64,000 nt of DNA from Janthinobacterium lividum (GCF_034424625.1 NZ_CP139976.1:3658001-3722000); one strand, 5' to 3'; numbered from the stretch's first letter, positions 53,507-62,595 are shown. Made by a program: numbers and translations. Notes: generated by a model from the letters alone, not told the origin.

Positions 53507-54030
53507 CTATAGCTGCTTGTACATGACCGTAGTGGGGTCCAGCCGGTCGCCGGCCGGCGCCAGCGCATAGCCGGGGATGCTGCCGGCCACCACATAGCCG
53601 AGCGACAAGTACAGCGGTTCCGCGTGGTCGCTGCTGCGCGTGTCCAGGGTCAGCAGGCTACGCGGCAAGAGGCGCGCCTGTTCTTCCAGCGCTTGCATCA
53701 GCTGGCGCGCAAGGCCGCGCCGGCGGAAAGCGGGCGCGACCAGCAGCTTGCGCACTTCGGCCCGGTGTGCCTGGTTGGGATTGGTATCCCAGTCCAGCTG
53801 CACGGCGCCCGCCACCTTCCCGTCCACCTCGGCCACCAGCAACAGGCGCACGCCCCGCGTGACGGCCGGCAAGACGTTATCCGTCCAGAACGCCTGGCTG
53901 GCCGCCATGCCGAAGGGCAAGATAAAACCGATGCTGGCGCCGTCGTGCACGCAGTTTTGCAGCAAGGCCCCAGTTCCGGCAAGCGGTCACGTATATCGGT
54001 GGTTGAAAAATGGCGTAGCGATACGGGCAT
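53507..54030 (-). pseudogene. GNAT acetyltransferase, apparent frameshift near the N-terminus
   Basis: The main frame (from 53965 down) codes a GNAT domain with VRKLLVAPAFRRRGLARQLM as the acetyl-CoA loop and LYLSLGYVVAG near the end. The expected N-terminus (MPVSLRHFSTTDIRDRLPEL, start 54030) lies in another frame just upstream. The frames would join if the GGGG run at about 53968-53971 had five G: LPELG-A-LLQNCVHDG would result. Either a sequencing error, a phase-variable run or a true one-base deletion. If the shorter frame is translated, the first 20 or so residues of the fold are lost. Confidence 0.7.
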
Positions 54031-54037
54031 GGTGACC

Positions 54038-54610
54038 TCAGACAAGAAAGAGAAAATAGCGGGCGCCGCTGTCCGGCGGCGTCGTGAACGCGCTGGGGCC
54101 ATGCAGCTGGTAGCGCAGGCAGTCGCCGGCCAGTAAATCATGGGAGCGGCCGTCGACGGTCACGTTCAGCTTGCCTTGCTGCAGCAACAAATGGTGTTCC
54201 ATGCCGGGCCGGGGCGAGGCCGCGTAGGCGATCGTCACGCCAGCGCCCAGCTCGCATTCGAGCGCTTCGCCAGCCAGCGCGCGCGACGGGGGCGAAACGG
54301 AGCGGCGGATAAAGCCCGTGTCCGGGTCGCTCCACACGCTTTGCTCGGCCCGCCGCAGCAGGGGTGGAAAGTCGTCTTCCACCATGCGCAGCAGGCGCGA
54401 CATGGCCAAGCCATACGCGGCGCACAGCTTGCCCAGCACGCTTGTAGTCGGGCTGACCTCGCCATTTTCCAGGCGCGACAGAGTGGCGCGGCTGACATGG
54501 CTGGCAGTGGCCAGCTGGTCCAGCGACCAGCCCCGCTCCACGCGCAACTGCTTTAAACGCGCCGCCAGCCGCTGTTCCGTATCGCTTTCTACGAATGTTG
54601 AGTTTTCCAT
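54038..54610 (-). CDS. XRE-family regulator with C-terminal cupin domain
   Basis: Regulator of 190 residues: helix-turn-helix (LDQLATASHVSRATLSRLE) in the first 70 residues and a cupin sensor at the end with the short barrel (PGMEHHLLLQQGKLNV, then LLAGDCLRYQ). Such proteins, as PuuR, usually control amine or amino-acid metabolism. Start at 54610 (MENSTFVES) chosen since the reading frame above it lies in a palindrome typical of an operator; an in-frame start at 54646 is possible. Ends seven bases before the GNAT gene start and may control it. Confidence 0.85.
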   Translation of the reverse strand: MENSTFVESDTEQRLAARLKQLRVERGWSLDQLATASHVSRATLSRLENGEVSPTTSVLGKLCAAYGLAMSRLLRMVEDDFPPLLRRAEQSVWSDPDTGFIRRSVSPPSRALAGEALECELGAGVTIAYAASPRPGMEHHLLLQQGKLNVTVDGRSHDLLAGDCLRYQLHGPSAFTTPPDSGARYFLFLV

Positions 54611-54639
54611 ATATGGGAATTTATTCCCAATACGGAAAA
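54603..54639. promoter_or_regulatory. Nested palindrome over the XRE-cupin gene start
   Basis: Outer arms TTTTCC (54603-54608) and GGAAAA (54634-54639), inner arms GGGAAT (54615-54620) and ATTCCC (54623-54628). Two nested dyads around the start codon suggest autorepression by the XRE protein. Confidence 0.6.
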
Positions 54640-54664
54640 CAGTCAAGCTGTTTGCCTGATCCTG

Positions 54665-55567
54665 CTAGCCTGCCATGCGTGTGGCGTGGCGGCACAGCTC
54701 CAGGAAGCCGGCCAGGCGCGGGGAAAGGATTTTCCTGGACTGGCGGATCAGATAGAAATTGCGCTCCAGCGGCGGCAGCATGGTTTCCAGTTCCACCAGT
54801 TGCCCGCTGGCCAGCAAATCGGCCACGACGACGCGCGACAGGCAGGCGATGCCCAGCCCCGCCGCCGCGCCATATTTGATGGCTTCCGAATTGCTGAACT
54901 CGCCCGCGGCGCGCAGATAGTGCAGATACGGCACCAAGGCTTGCTCGACGGCTTCGCGCGTGCCCGAGCCCGCTTCGCGCAGCAGCCAGCCCGCCTGGTT
55001 CAGCTCCGTAAAGCTGAGCAGATGGCGCAATTGCGCCAGCGGATGCGTGGGCGCGGCCACGATCAGCATCTGGTCCGTCAGCCACGGCTCCACCAGCAAG
55101 CCCGCTTCGTGGCACGGCCCTTCGATCAGGCCGATATCGACACGGAATTCCGCCACGGCGGCGGCGATGTCGGCCGTGTTGGCAATCGTCACTTGCGGAA
55201 TGCTGCGCCCGTATTGCTGCGCCGCCAGCGCCAGTATCTGCGGCAGCAAATAGATGCCGATGGTGGTGCTGGCGCCGATCTGCAGGCTGACGGGCACGGA
55301 CGGGTCGGCACCCGCGAACTGGCGCTCGATGCTGGCCGCCCCGTCGCGCATCTGCCGCGCCTGTGGCAACAGCAGGCGGCCATTGTCGTTGAGCAGCAAA
55401 CGCTTGCCCACACGGTCGAACAGTTGCGCTCCCAACAAGGCTTCCAGTTCATTCAGGGCCGCGCTGGTGGCCGATTGAGACAGCGCAATCAACTCGCCGG
55501 CCGCACTGGTGCTGCCCGTATCCGCCACGGCGAGGAAAATCTGCAGTTGCCGCAAGGTCAACGCCAT
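54665..55567 (-). CDS. LysR-family regulator, YeiE-like
   Basis: Regulator of 300 residues with an N-terminal HTH (ELIALSQSATSAALNELE) and a CysB-type effector domain. The opening MALTLRQLQIFLAVADTGST and the divergent YeiH-type transporter with 107 bases between match the YeiE/YeiH pair of enteric bacteria, where YeiE responds to sulfite and controls yeiH. The link is inferred from the gene pair. Palindrome at 55578-55595 is its likely binding site. Confidence 0.85.
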   Translation of the reverse strand: MALTLRQLQIFLAVADTGSTSAAGELIALSQSATSAALNELEALLGAQLFDRVGKRLLLNDNGRLLLPQARQMRDGAASIERQFAGADPSVPVSLQIGASTTIGIYLLPQILALAAQQYGRSIPQVTIANTADIAAAVAEFRVDIGLIEGPCHEAGLLVEPWLTDQMLIVAAPTHPLAQLRHLLSFTELNQAGWLLREAGSGTREAVEQALVPYLHYLRAAGEFSNSEAIKYGAAAGLGIACLSRVVVADLLASGQLVELETMLPPLERNFYLIRQSRKILSPRLAGFLELCRHATRMAG

Positions 55568-55577
55568 TTTATCTACC

Positions 55578-55595
55578 TATTTAATCGGTTAAATA
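55578..55595. promoter_or_regulatory. LysR-type operator between yeiE-like and yeiH
   Basis: TATTTAA and TTAAATA arms around TCGG form a perfect seven-base dyad. A half-site ATTTAATCG recurs at 55618-55626. Confidence 0.65.
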
Positions 55596-55674
55596 TACAA
55601 AAACAATCCGTTTTACCATTTAATCGACGAACTGTACAGTCATGTCATACGAACCAGGAACCACGGAGTACGGC

Positions 55675-56757
55675 ATGTCATCCCTCTCAACAAGCAACAC
55701 AACAAGTTTCAGCGACCGCTATGGCCGCCTTCTCCCCGGCCTGCTGCTCAGCGGCGTGATCGCCTGGGGCGCCATTCAACTGGGCAAGCTGGAATGGATG
55801 CAAAGCCACGGCATGAGCGCCCTGACCCTGGCCATCATGCTGGGCATTGTGCTCGGCAATAGCGTGTATGGCCGCCTGGCGCCCACCTGCGGCGCGGGCG
55901 TGACCTTTTCCAAACAGACATTATTACGGCTCGGCATCATCCTGTATGGCTTTCGTTTGACCTTCCAGGATATCGGTCAGGTGGGCCTGGCCGGCATCGC
56001 CATCGATGCACTGGTGCTGGCGTCCACGTTTGGCCTGGCCATGTTCCTTGGCACCAGAGTATTCAAGCTGGAACGCAACAGCGCCATCCTGATCGGCGCG
56101 GGCAGCTCGATCTGCGGCGCGGCGGCCGTGATGGCGACCGAGCCCGTCGTCAAGGGTCGCAGCGCAGATGTCACCGTGGCCGTCTCGACCGTCGTGGTCT
56201 TCGGTACCATCGCCATCTTTTTGTATCCCTTGCTGTACCAATTGAACCTGGGCTGGCATGTGCTGGGCACCACGCCCACCGCCTTTGGCGTGTACATCGG
56301 CTCGACCGTGCATGAAGTGGCGCAGGTGGTGGCGGCCGGCAAGTCGATCGGGCAGGAAGCGGCGAATGCGGCCGTGATTGCCAAGATGGTGCGCGTGATG
56401 ATGCTGGCACCGTTCCTCGTCATCCTGTCCGCGGTGCTGGCGCGCGGCAAGGCCAAAGGTGGCAACAGCGGCCACGACAAGGCGGCCAAGCTGGCCATTC
56501 CCTGGTTCGCCTTCATCTTTATCGGCGTGGTGGCATTCAATTCGCTGGGCCTGCTGCCAGCGGGAACAGTCGCCACCATTACCGAGCTCGACACAGTCTT
56601 GCTGGCCATGGCCATGGCTGCCCTGGGCTTGACGACGCACATGTCGGCCATCCGCCGCGCCGGCATCAAGCCCCTGCTACTGGCCGGCCTGCTGTTCTGC
56701 TGGCTGATCGCCGGTGGTGCCGCCATCAACCATGTGGTCGCCAGCCTGTTTGCTTAA
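55675..56757 (+). CDS. yeiH: YeiH-family putative sulfate/sulfite exporter (UPF0324)
   Basis: Inner-membrane protein of 360 residues with about ten hydrophobic segments. The motifs GAGSSICGAAAVMAT and STVHEVAQVVAAG are the two signature loops of the YeiH (PF03601) family, each on re-entrant segments. Members are thought to export sulfite or sulfate. Start at 55675 has GGAG six bases upstream; an earlier ATG at 55642 lacks a ribosome site. Divergent from the YeiE-like regulator. Confidence 0.9.
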   Translation: MSSLSTSNTTSFSDRYGRLLPGLLLSGVIAWGAIQLGKLEWMQSHGMSALTLAIMLGIVLGNSVYGRLAPTCGAGVTFSKQTLLRLGIILYGFRLTFQDIGQVGLAGIAIDALVLASTFGLAMFLGTRVFKLERNSAILIGAGSSICGAAAVMATEPVVKGRSADVTVAVSTVVVFGTIAIFLYPLLYQLNLGWHVLGTTPTAFGVYIGSTVHEVAQVVAAGKSIGQEAANAAVIAKMVRVMMLAPFLVILSAVLARGKAKGGNSGHDKAAKLAIPWFAFIFIGVVAFNSLGLLPAGTVATITELDTVLLAMAMAALGLTTHMSAIRRAGIKPLLLAGLLFCWLIAGGAAINHVVASLFA

Positions 56758-56863
56758 GGCGCAGCTTGATACAAGCCGGGGCCGCTGACGCGGGAGTCGA
56801 AAACTTCGTACAATATACGTGTTTTGACTCTCAATCCGGCTTCGGCCCCACCCAGGAACATCC

Positions 56864-57505
56864 ATGCATCTCTCGAACTGGCTGCTTTTCTGCAGCGTCG
56901 CCCTGCTCGTCACGTTTTCTCCCGGCCCGGCCGTTTTGCTGGCCATCTCGAACGCCATCGCCGTCGGCCCGCGCCGCGCAATGATCAGCAGCATGGGCAA
57001 TGGTTTTGGCTTGTTTATCATTTCCGGCGTAGCCATGGCCGGCATGGGCGTCGTGCTGGCCACCTCGGCCACGGCCTTCATGCTGCTGAAACTGGCTGGC
57101 GCCCTGTATCTGGTGTACTTGGGCATCAAGCAATGGCGCAGCAAGACCAGCATCGTGGCCGATGCGCCCGTGGTGGCCGGCACGGCGAATCCTAATTCGT
57201 TCTGGAAACTCTTCCGCCAGGGCTTGACGGTCGCGCTGACCAATCCGAAAGCGATCCTGTTCTTCTCGGCGCTGTTCCCGCAATTCATTACCCCGGGCGA
57301 ACCGGTGGCCATCCAGTTCACCGTGCTGACGACCTCGTTTGTCGCCTGCGCCATGCTGGCCCACCTGTTCTACGCCAACCTGGCGCGCCTGCTGAAAACC
57401 CAGCTGGCCACACCGGGCCGCGCCAAGCTGTTCAACCGCATCACAGGCGGCGCCTTCGTCTTGCTGGGCCTGAGCCTGCTGCGCCTGCGCGCCAAGGCGG
57501 CGTAA
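56864..57505 (+). CDS. LysE/RhtB-family exporter
   Basis: Inner-membrane protein of 213 residues with six hydrophobic segments. Signature FSPGPAVLLAISNAI near residue 20 and the second motif GLTVALTNPKAILFF near 125 define the LysE/RhtB family of amino-acid exporters. AGGAAC precedes the ATG. A second member is found at 7398-8018; they are not close paralogues by eye. Ends one base before the convergent hydrolase gene. Substrate unknown. Confidence 0.87.
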   Translation: MHLSNWLLFCSVALLVTFSPGPAVLLAISNAIAVGPRRAMISSMGNGFGLFIISGVAMAGMGVVLATSATAFMLLKLAGALYLVYLGIKQWRSKTSIVADAPVVAGTANPNSFWKLFRQGLTVALTNPKAILFFSALFPQFITPGEPVAIQFTVLTTSFVACAMLAHLFYANLARLLKTQLATPGRAKLFNRITGGAFVLLGLSLLRLRAKAA

Positions 57506-58273
57506 CTAGTTTTTTTCCTTCAAAAACGCCTCGATGCTGGCCGCCAGGGCCAGCGGTGTTTCATTCATCGGATAGTGTCCCGCATTGCCCAGCACCTCCA
57601 GCCGGGCTTGCGGGTACCACGACAGATACGTGCGGCGCATCAGGGCCGCATCGAAACGGGGGTCATGCTCCCCCACCAGCGCCAGCAATGGCAATTCCAC
57701 GCGCGCCGCCTTGATTTCTTCACTGAAATCCGTCTCGCTCCACGCGAGGAAATACGCGGCAAACGCGGCTGGATCCGAACTTTCCCACGAATACTGTGCC
57801 TTCCAGTCCAGCCAGGTGGCTGGCAAGCGCCCGCCCGTGCTGCGGTCGATGATGGCGCGCCGCGCCGCCACGCTATCGGCGGCCGCGAGAAACGTCGCGC
57901 GGGCGGCCGCATCGAAGGCCACGCCGCAGCAGGGCACGGGCGCCAGGGCCACCAGTTTGCGCAGGCGCAAGGGGGCTAGCAAGGCCAGCCGTTCCAGCGC
58001 CATGCCCCCCATGGAGTGGCCTACCACGCTGAAGGTGGCAAAGCCGAGCGCATCGGCCAGCGCCAGCGCGTCGCGGGCGACCTCTTCCATCGAATACTCA
58101 CCCTCTGCGCCACGCATGCCGCCATAGCCGCGATTGTCCATGAAGACATAGCTGAAAGCGCCGCCGTCGAGACCCGCTTCTATCGGGGAAAAAGCGTTGG
58201 CGTCGCCAAACCAGCCGTGCAGGACGATGACGGCGTGCGGGCCATGGCCCACGCGATGACAGGTATTGTGCAT
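57506..58273 (-). CDS. Alpha/beta hydrolase (BioH/YbfF-like)
   Basis: Soluble hydrolase of 255 residues with the complete core: HGWFGDANAF oxyanion motif, nucleophile Ser in GHSMGGMALE, acid in GEHDPRFD and His in NAGHYPMNE. Start taken at the ATG ending at 58273, with CCGGAG five bases upstream; a GTG six bases earlier is less likely. Divergent from an AraC-type regulator with 86 bases between. Substrate unknown; the family includes carboxylesterases and C-C hydrolases. Confidence 0.85.
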   Translation of the reverse strand: MHNTCHRVGHGPHAVIVLHGWFGDANAFSPIEAGLDGGAFSYVFMDNRGYGGMRGAEGEYSMEEVARDALALADALGFATFSVVGHSMGGMALERLALLAPLRLRKLVALAPVPCCGVAFDAAARATFLAAADSVAARRAIIDRSTGGRLPATWLDWKAQYSWESSDPAAFAAYFLAWSETDFSEEIKAARVELPLLALVGEHDPRFDAALMRRTYLSWYPQARLEVLGNAGHYPMNETPLALAASIEAFLKEKN

Positions 58274-58359
58274 GTTCACTCCGGAAAAAGAGTGTGATGG
58301 TAAGCGGCCGGCAAGCGGCCCGCTTTCGATGCCAGGTCAAATACTGTAGAGTATGGGCC

Positions 58360-59118
58360 ATGGATGATTTTTATACGGAAGTACCACGCCCATTGATCGC
58401 CACGGCACGCGACTATGCTTCTGGCGCAATGTTTCCCAGCCACAGCCATGCGCGTGGGCAATTTGCGTATGCGGCGCGCGGTGTCATCAGCGTGCACACG
58501 CCGCAAGGCAACTGGCTGGTGCCGCCGCAATGCGCTTGCTGGGTACCTGCCCAGCTATCCCACGGCATGCGCATGCATGGCGCCGTGACCATGCACAACG
58601 TGTTTATCGACGCACCCGCCATCGCAGGGATGGGCTTGCCGTCCCACTGCCAGGTACTGGACGCTTCGCCGCTGCTGCACCAGCTGCTGGCCGAGGCCGT
58701 GACGGTGGATGGCTTGTATGCGGAACAATCGCGGGCCGGACGACTGATGGCCTTGCTGCTCGATGAAATTGCCGCCGCCCGCCCCCTGCCCTTGAGCGCG
58801 CCCCTGCCGCAGCAGCCCCGGCTGGCGCACCTGTGCATGGAATTGCTGCGGCAACCGAGCCTGGACAGCAGCCTGGATGCGATGGCGGCGCAAGCCGGCA
58901 TGAGCCGGCGCACCTTTACGCGCCAGTTCCGCGCCCAGACGGGGCTGGCCTTTGCCCAGTGGCGCCAGCAAGCGTGCCTGCTGGCGGCCATCACGCGGCT
59001 GGCGGACGGGCAAGCCGTCACCCGCGTGGCGCTCGACCTCGGCTACGCCAGCCCCAGCGCCTTCACGGCCGCCTTCCGCCGCGTGCTGGGCCAGGCACCC
59101 AGCGATTATTTAGCCTAG
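58360..59118 (+). CDS. AraC-family transcriptional regulator
   Basis: Regulator of 252 residues: an N-terminal cupin-type sensing domain (HSHARGQFAYAARGVISVHT) and a C-terminal pair of HTH motifs (MAAQAGMSRRTFTRQFRAQTG and VALDLGYASPSAFTAAFRR). The group resembles NimR/YdiP-type AraC regulators that often control the divergent neighbour, here the hydrolase. It ends overlapping the convergent acetyltransferase gene by four bases. Confidence 0.88.
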   Translation: MDDFYTEVPRPLIATARDYASGAMFPSHSHARGQFAYAARGVISVHTPQGNWLVPPQCACWVPAQLSHGMRMHGAVTMHNVFIDAPAIAGMGLPSHCQVLDASPLLHQLLAEAVTVDGLYAEQSRAGRLMALLLDEIAAARPLPLSAPLPQQPRLAHLCMELLRQPSLDSSLDAMAAQAGMSRRTFTRQFRAQTGLAFAQWRQQACLLAAITRLADGQAVTRVALDLGYASPSAFTAAFRRVLGQAPSDYLA

Positions 59119-59756
59119 GAAATGATGGCGGCGATGCGATGCGCCAACGCCTGCGCCAGTATCTGCACATGGTAACCATCGACAAAACCATGGTGGGCTT
59201 GTGCGGAAAACGGCACCCGCATGCGGCCGTCCTCCTGCGCGGGGCCGAACTTGCCCCAGGTAAAGGTCGGTATGTCGGCATCGCGGTGGCGGTGGATCGG
59301 GTGTTCGATGGCCGCCAGTTCCAGCCACGGCAGGCAAGTGATGAAGATATTGTTGCGCTGCTCGCGCTCGCTTTCGCCCTCGCCCGTATTGATCAGCGCG
59401 GAACTGGCTTCGGCAATGCGCTTGGCTTCCAGGCTGCGCGAGATGAACAGGTCGAGCTGGTCCGTCATCGCGAAGCGCGTGTAATTGAGGTTTTCATCGC
59501 CGTTGATGACGGTGTACGAAGCGGGGAAATCGTCGATCCTGATCACTTCACCCTGATAGATGCGGTACATGAAGTTGTCGATGTCCCTGACCGTATTGAG
59601 CAGGCAAAACAGGAAAAAGTGAAACACGGGAATTTTCCGTTCCCTGCACCAGGGCCGAAAGTCCGGCACATCGAGCTGGAAGTTGATGTTGACGAGGGGA
59701 TTGTCAAACGCCCGGAACAAGTCATAGCGGTCGCGCCGCTTTTCAAAATTTTTCAT
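59115..59756 (-). CDS. Chloramphenicol-acetyltransferase-like protein (type A CAT fold)
   Basis: Trimer-forming CAT-fold protein of 213 residues, the usual CAT size. The catalytic motif HHGFVDGYH at 188-196 matches the CAT HHxxxDGxH signature with general base His189 and structural Asp193. Start taken at the ATG ending at 59756, although a longer frame to 59810 exists; neither has a good ribosome site. Whether it acetylates chloramphenicol or another small alcohol or amine cannot be decided: chromosomal CAT-like proteins in environmental bacteria are often not resistance enzymes. Confidence 0.82.
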   Translation of the reverse strand: MKNFEKRRDRYDLFRAFDNPLVNINFQLDVPDFRPWCRERKIPVFHFFLFCLLNTVRDIDNFMYRIYQGEVIRIDDFPASYTVINGDENLNYTRFAMTDQLDLFISRSLEAKRIAEASSALINTGEGESEREQRNNIFITCLPWLELAAIEHPIHRHRDADIPTFTWGKFGPAQEDGRMRVPFSAQAHHGFVDGYHVQILAQALAHRIAAIIS

Positions 59757-59879
59757 GCGGCGAGTGTAGACGATGGGAGTGCTGGCGGGCAAGTCATGCC
59801 ATAGGCGCATAAAATGTTTTTTTAATATTCGTCATTCGACAGTAAATGTGTTTTCATTCTTTACCTGAATTCGGCCGCC

Positions 59880-59921
59880 GACCGGGATAAGCCGGTCGCA
59901 AGCCTCCCCGTATCGGGAGGC
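59880..59921. terminator. Tandem hairpins downstream of a minus-strand gene
   Basis: GACCGG/CCGGTC (59880-59897) and GCCTCCC/GGGAGGC (59902-59921) form two adjacent stems; ATATTTTC follows on the plus strand. They lie between the membrane protein gene at 59940 and the CAT-like gene. Confidence 0.5.
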
Positions 59922-59939
59922 ATATTTTCACCGGAATTA

Positions 59940-60809
59940 CTACGCTTGATTAATCTCGTCGTCTATCATATTGGCAAACAGGTCGAAACTCAGGATACCC
60001 GTGCCGATGCATGAAAACACTGTCGTACCCGCCGCATCCTTGATCGTCAATCTCTCGGTCCAGTCATTCTGATTCATGCACTTGAGGCTGGCGCCAGGCC
60101 AGGTGACGCCGTCCACATGCAAGCCCTGCGCCGACAAGGCCAGTTCCTGTGTCTTGACATTCAGGAAATTACCGAACAAGCGCTTCTTGTATACCTCGCC
60201 GCTGCTGATATAGCGGAAAGTCACGCGCTCGCCGTCCGCCAGCTTCTGCTGCAAGACGGGCATGCGGTATTCCAGGTAACGGGAGCGAAATTCGTCCATG
60301 AACTCGTCAAAGCGCTTGAGTTCCCCGGTAGCCCATATCCAGGGCTGGTCGGCGCCCGTGCGGTAGGCAAGGTTATTGATCATGCCGGTCATGGCGGTGG
60401 AACCGCCGGCAAACAGATACAGGTCTTCGATATCGGCAAAGGCGGCGTAGCTGCGAATGCCGTTCAATTCATGCACCACACCGTCTTCATGCAATTCAAA
60501 ACGGCTTTTCCGCCGCTTGAGCATTACCGCGCGCATGACCAGCACCAGCACGGCGAGCAGCAATAGAAAAGCCGCCGTGCCATACAAAATAGTCAAATTG
60601 CTGTGCGTACCCAGCTTGGCGCCGTTACGCAAGGTCATGGCCTGCGTATCGGTCAGTGTTTTCTGAGGTATGGTCGTGCTCAGGTACAAGACAAAACCTG
60701 CCACTGCCGCCAGGATCGCTGCAAATACCGCAAACAGCATAGGCACCGTCTTGCCATGAAAATACACGGCGAGTGCTTTATTAGTTTGCGGGATACTAAA
60801 ATTGCCCAT
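59940..60809 (-). CDS. Membrane protein of unknown function, 289 aa
   Basis: Two membrane segments (residues about 22-45 and 72-92) separated by a periplasmic loop, followed by a 195-residue cytoplasmic domain beginning at the basic stretch MLKRRKSRFELHEDG. The cytoplasmic part has the look of a PH-like domain (FELHEDGVVHELNGIRSY, AFADIEDLYLF), as found in membrane-bound bacterial PH proteins, but the family is not recognised with certainty. Stands alone with more than 130 bases on each side. Function unknown. Confidence 0.7.
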   Translation of the reverse strand: MGNFSIPQTNKALAVYFHGKTVPMLFAVFAAILAAVAGFVLYLSTTIPQKTLTDTQAMTLRNGAKLGTHSNLTILYGTAAFLLLLAVLVLVMRAVMLKRRKSRFELHEDGVVHELNGIRSYAAFADIEDLYLFAGGSTAMTGMINNLAYRTGADQPWIWATGELKRFDEFMDEFRSRYLEYRMPVLQQKLADGERVTFRYISSGEVYKKRLFGNFLNVKTQELALSAQGLHVDGVTWPGASLKCMNQNDWTERLTIKDAAGTTVFSCIGTGILSFDLFANMIDDEINQA

Positions 60810-60949
60810 GTAATCTTCCTGTTAAATGATAGGGAGGGTTTTAAAACCCGGAGGTCGAAATTTATTCGGCCCGGATTGTCTCCTATCTATTACAGGAATG
60901 GCCACACGCACGCACACGCAATACTGATTTCTTACAATAATGACCCTGA

Positions 60950-61345
60950 TTACTGGCCGACCACAGTTATTATCTGGCATTGCAGAATTTCCCGGGCCAC
61001 CTCGGCCACGCCTTCTTCCAGTTCTCCCATTGTCGGTGCATGGGCGAAGCGTTGCAATTCCCCGTCCAATTCGAATGCCAGCTCCCGTGAATGGCGCACG
61101 ATGCCCTGCAAAACAAAGTACTTCCATTGTTCGTCGTTGCTGGCCAGCACCGTTTTCACATAGGGGGCAAGACGTGGGCCGATGCCGGCCAGATACGGCA
61201 GGAGGATGCCGGCCACGGGCCAGTTCACATCTTGCACCCATTCCAGTATCTGCGGCATGGCCGGACGCAGCTCCTCCCAGCTCAGGGCGATGAGGGCTTG
61301 CGCATTCTCCGTATCGTGTTTATCGCGCGGCAATGGCAGGTGCAT
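60950..61345 (-). CDS. DUF5071-like protein, 131 aa
   Basis: Soluble helical protein resembling the DUF5071 family: the core LSWEELRPAMPQILEWVQD followed by NWPVAGILLPYLAGIG and VKTVLASNDEQWKYFVL (a HEAT-like repeat pattern). Start at 61345 preceded by AGGAAC. Such proteins occur beside polymorphic toxins and elsewhere as immunity-like proteins, but no toxin is adjacent here. It follows the MFS transporter gene by 29 bases on the same strand. Confidence 0.72.
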   Translation of the reverse strand: MHLPLPRDKHDTENAQALIALSWEELRPAMPQILEWVQDVNWPVAGILLPYLAGIGPRLAPYVKTVLASNDEQWKYFVLQGIVRHSRELAFELDGELQRFAHAPTMGELEEGVAEVAREILQCQIITVVGQ

Positions 61346-61374
61346 GCAAGGCGTTCCTGTATGGTTGATCCGTG

Positions 61375-62595
61375 TCATGCGGGGCCACCGTGCGCCAGGC
61401 CTCGCTGCACCTTCCACGCCAGCGGCAAGGTCAGCAGCAATACGGCTGCCAGCGCCAGCAAGGCCGTGTGCACGCTCGTATGGTCGCCCAGCGCGCCGAA
61501 CAGTACGGGCGACAGCGCCCCGCCGCCGATGCTGCCCGTGTAAAACAGGGCGAACGCATGCTCTCGCTTGCCGGGCTCTGCCAGTTCCGGCACCACGCCG
61601 TACAGCACGGACGAGGTGCCATTGAGCGCCAGCCCCAGCAAAGGCAGCATGACCATGATGCCGGCCAGCGGCAGCCACAGGCCCGCCACGATCAGCAGCG
61701 AGGTCATCGATTCCGTCAGCCACACGGTTTTCATCATGCCGATGCGCGCGCCCAGGTAGCCGCACAGCAGCTTGCCGAAGGCGCCGCCCACGAACAGCAG
61801 CGATAAGGCCACGCCAATGCCGGCCGTGCCCGCGCCCTTGCTTTTCAGCAGGAATGGCAAAAAGGTCAGAAAACCCATGCGCACGGCGCTGTCCAGGGTG
61901 CCCGTGGCCAGCAAGGCGCGAAAACTTCCCTTCGAGCCGCTGCCGGCGATGCTCTTGCCCGCCTTCTTCGCACCAGCCTGCAGCTCGCCCGGTTTCGGCA
62001 GCAGCCACCACAGCAAGCCGGCCGCCGCCAGGCCCAGCAAACCCAGCAAGGAGACGCTGGCTTGCCAGCTGCACACCAATAACAGCAAGCCCACCAGCGC
62101 GGGAATCAGGGTCTTGCCGATATCGCCGGCAAAGTTATAGTGCGAAAGCGCTTCCTTCACGCCCCCGCCCGCCTCGTGCGTGTCGGTGACGATGGACGAG
62201 GCCAGCGGATGCTGCGTGCTGGCGCCCAGACCGCCCAGCAGCAAGGCGAACAGCAGCACGGCCAGTCCGCCTGCCTGCCCCGCGATCAGGTAGGCGACCC
62301 CGGCCAATGCCGTGCCGCCCACCAGCAGGCGTTCGCGCCCCCAGCGCCTGGCCAGGCGGCTGGCCAGCAACTGGAAACCGGCCATCATGCCCGAGTACGA
62401 ACCGCGCAACAGGCCCACCATGGCATAGCTGATGGCAAACTGCGCCTGCCAGATGGGCAGCAGCACATAGATCACGTCCGTCAAGCCGTCATGCACGGCA
62501 TGCGCGCTGCAAGCGGCGAACAGCGAGCGGCGGCGGATCGATTTGTCGGAGGGGGACGAGGTGGCGGACAGCGTAGTGGCGGACGGTTCGGTCAT
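61375..62595 (-). CDS. MFS transporter, fosmidomycin resistance (Fsr)-like
   Basis: Inner-membrane transporter of 406 residues with 12 hydrophobic segments in two halves and a central cytoplasmic loop (PKPGELQAGAKKAGK). The opening FAACSAHAVHDGLTDVIYVLLPIWQ is characteristic of the Fsr-like MFS subgroup, and the loop after segment 2 has the MFS motif A variant SRLARRWGRERLL. Efflux of small drugs or metabolites is the family role. Co-oriented with the DUF5071-like gene. Confidence 0.85.
   Translation of the reverse strand: MTEPSATTLSATSSPSDKSIRRRSLFAACSAHAVHDGLTDVIYVLLPIWQAQFAISYAMVGLLRGSYSGMMAGFQLLASRLARRWGRERLLVGGTALAGVAYLIAGQAGGLAVLLFALLLGGLGASTQHPLASSIVTDTHEAGGGVKEALSHYNFAGDIGKTLIPALVGLLLLVCSWQASVSLLGLLGLAAAGLLWWLLPKPGELQAGAKKAGKSIAGSGSKGSFRALLATGTLDSAVRMGFLTFLPFLLKSKGAGTAGIGVALSLLFVGGAFGKLLCGYLGARIGMMKTVWLTESMTSLLIVAGLWLPLAGIMVMLPLLGLALNGTSSVLYGVVPELAEPGKREHAFALFYTGSIGGGALSPVLFGALGDHTSVHTALLALAAVLLLTLPLAWKVQRGLAHGGPA

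Noticed and set aside
59115..59756. Clinical-type chloramphenicol resistance gene
   Set aside because: Only the fold and catalytic motif match; the rest diverges and there is no mobile context, so resistance cannot be claimed.
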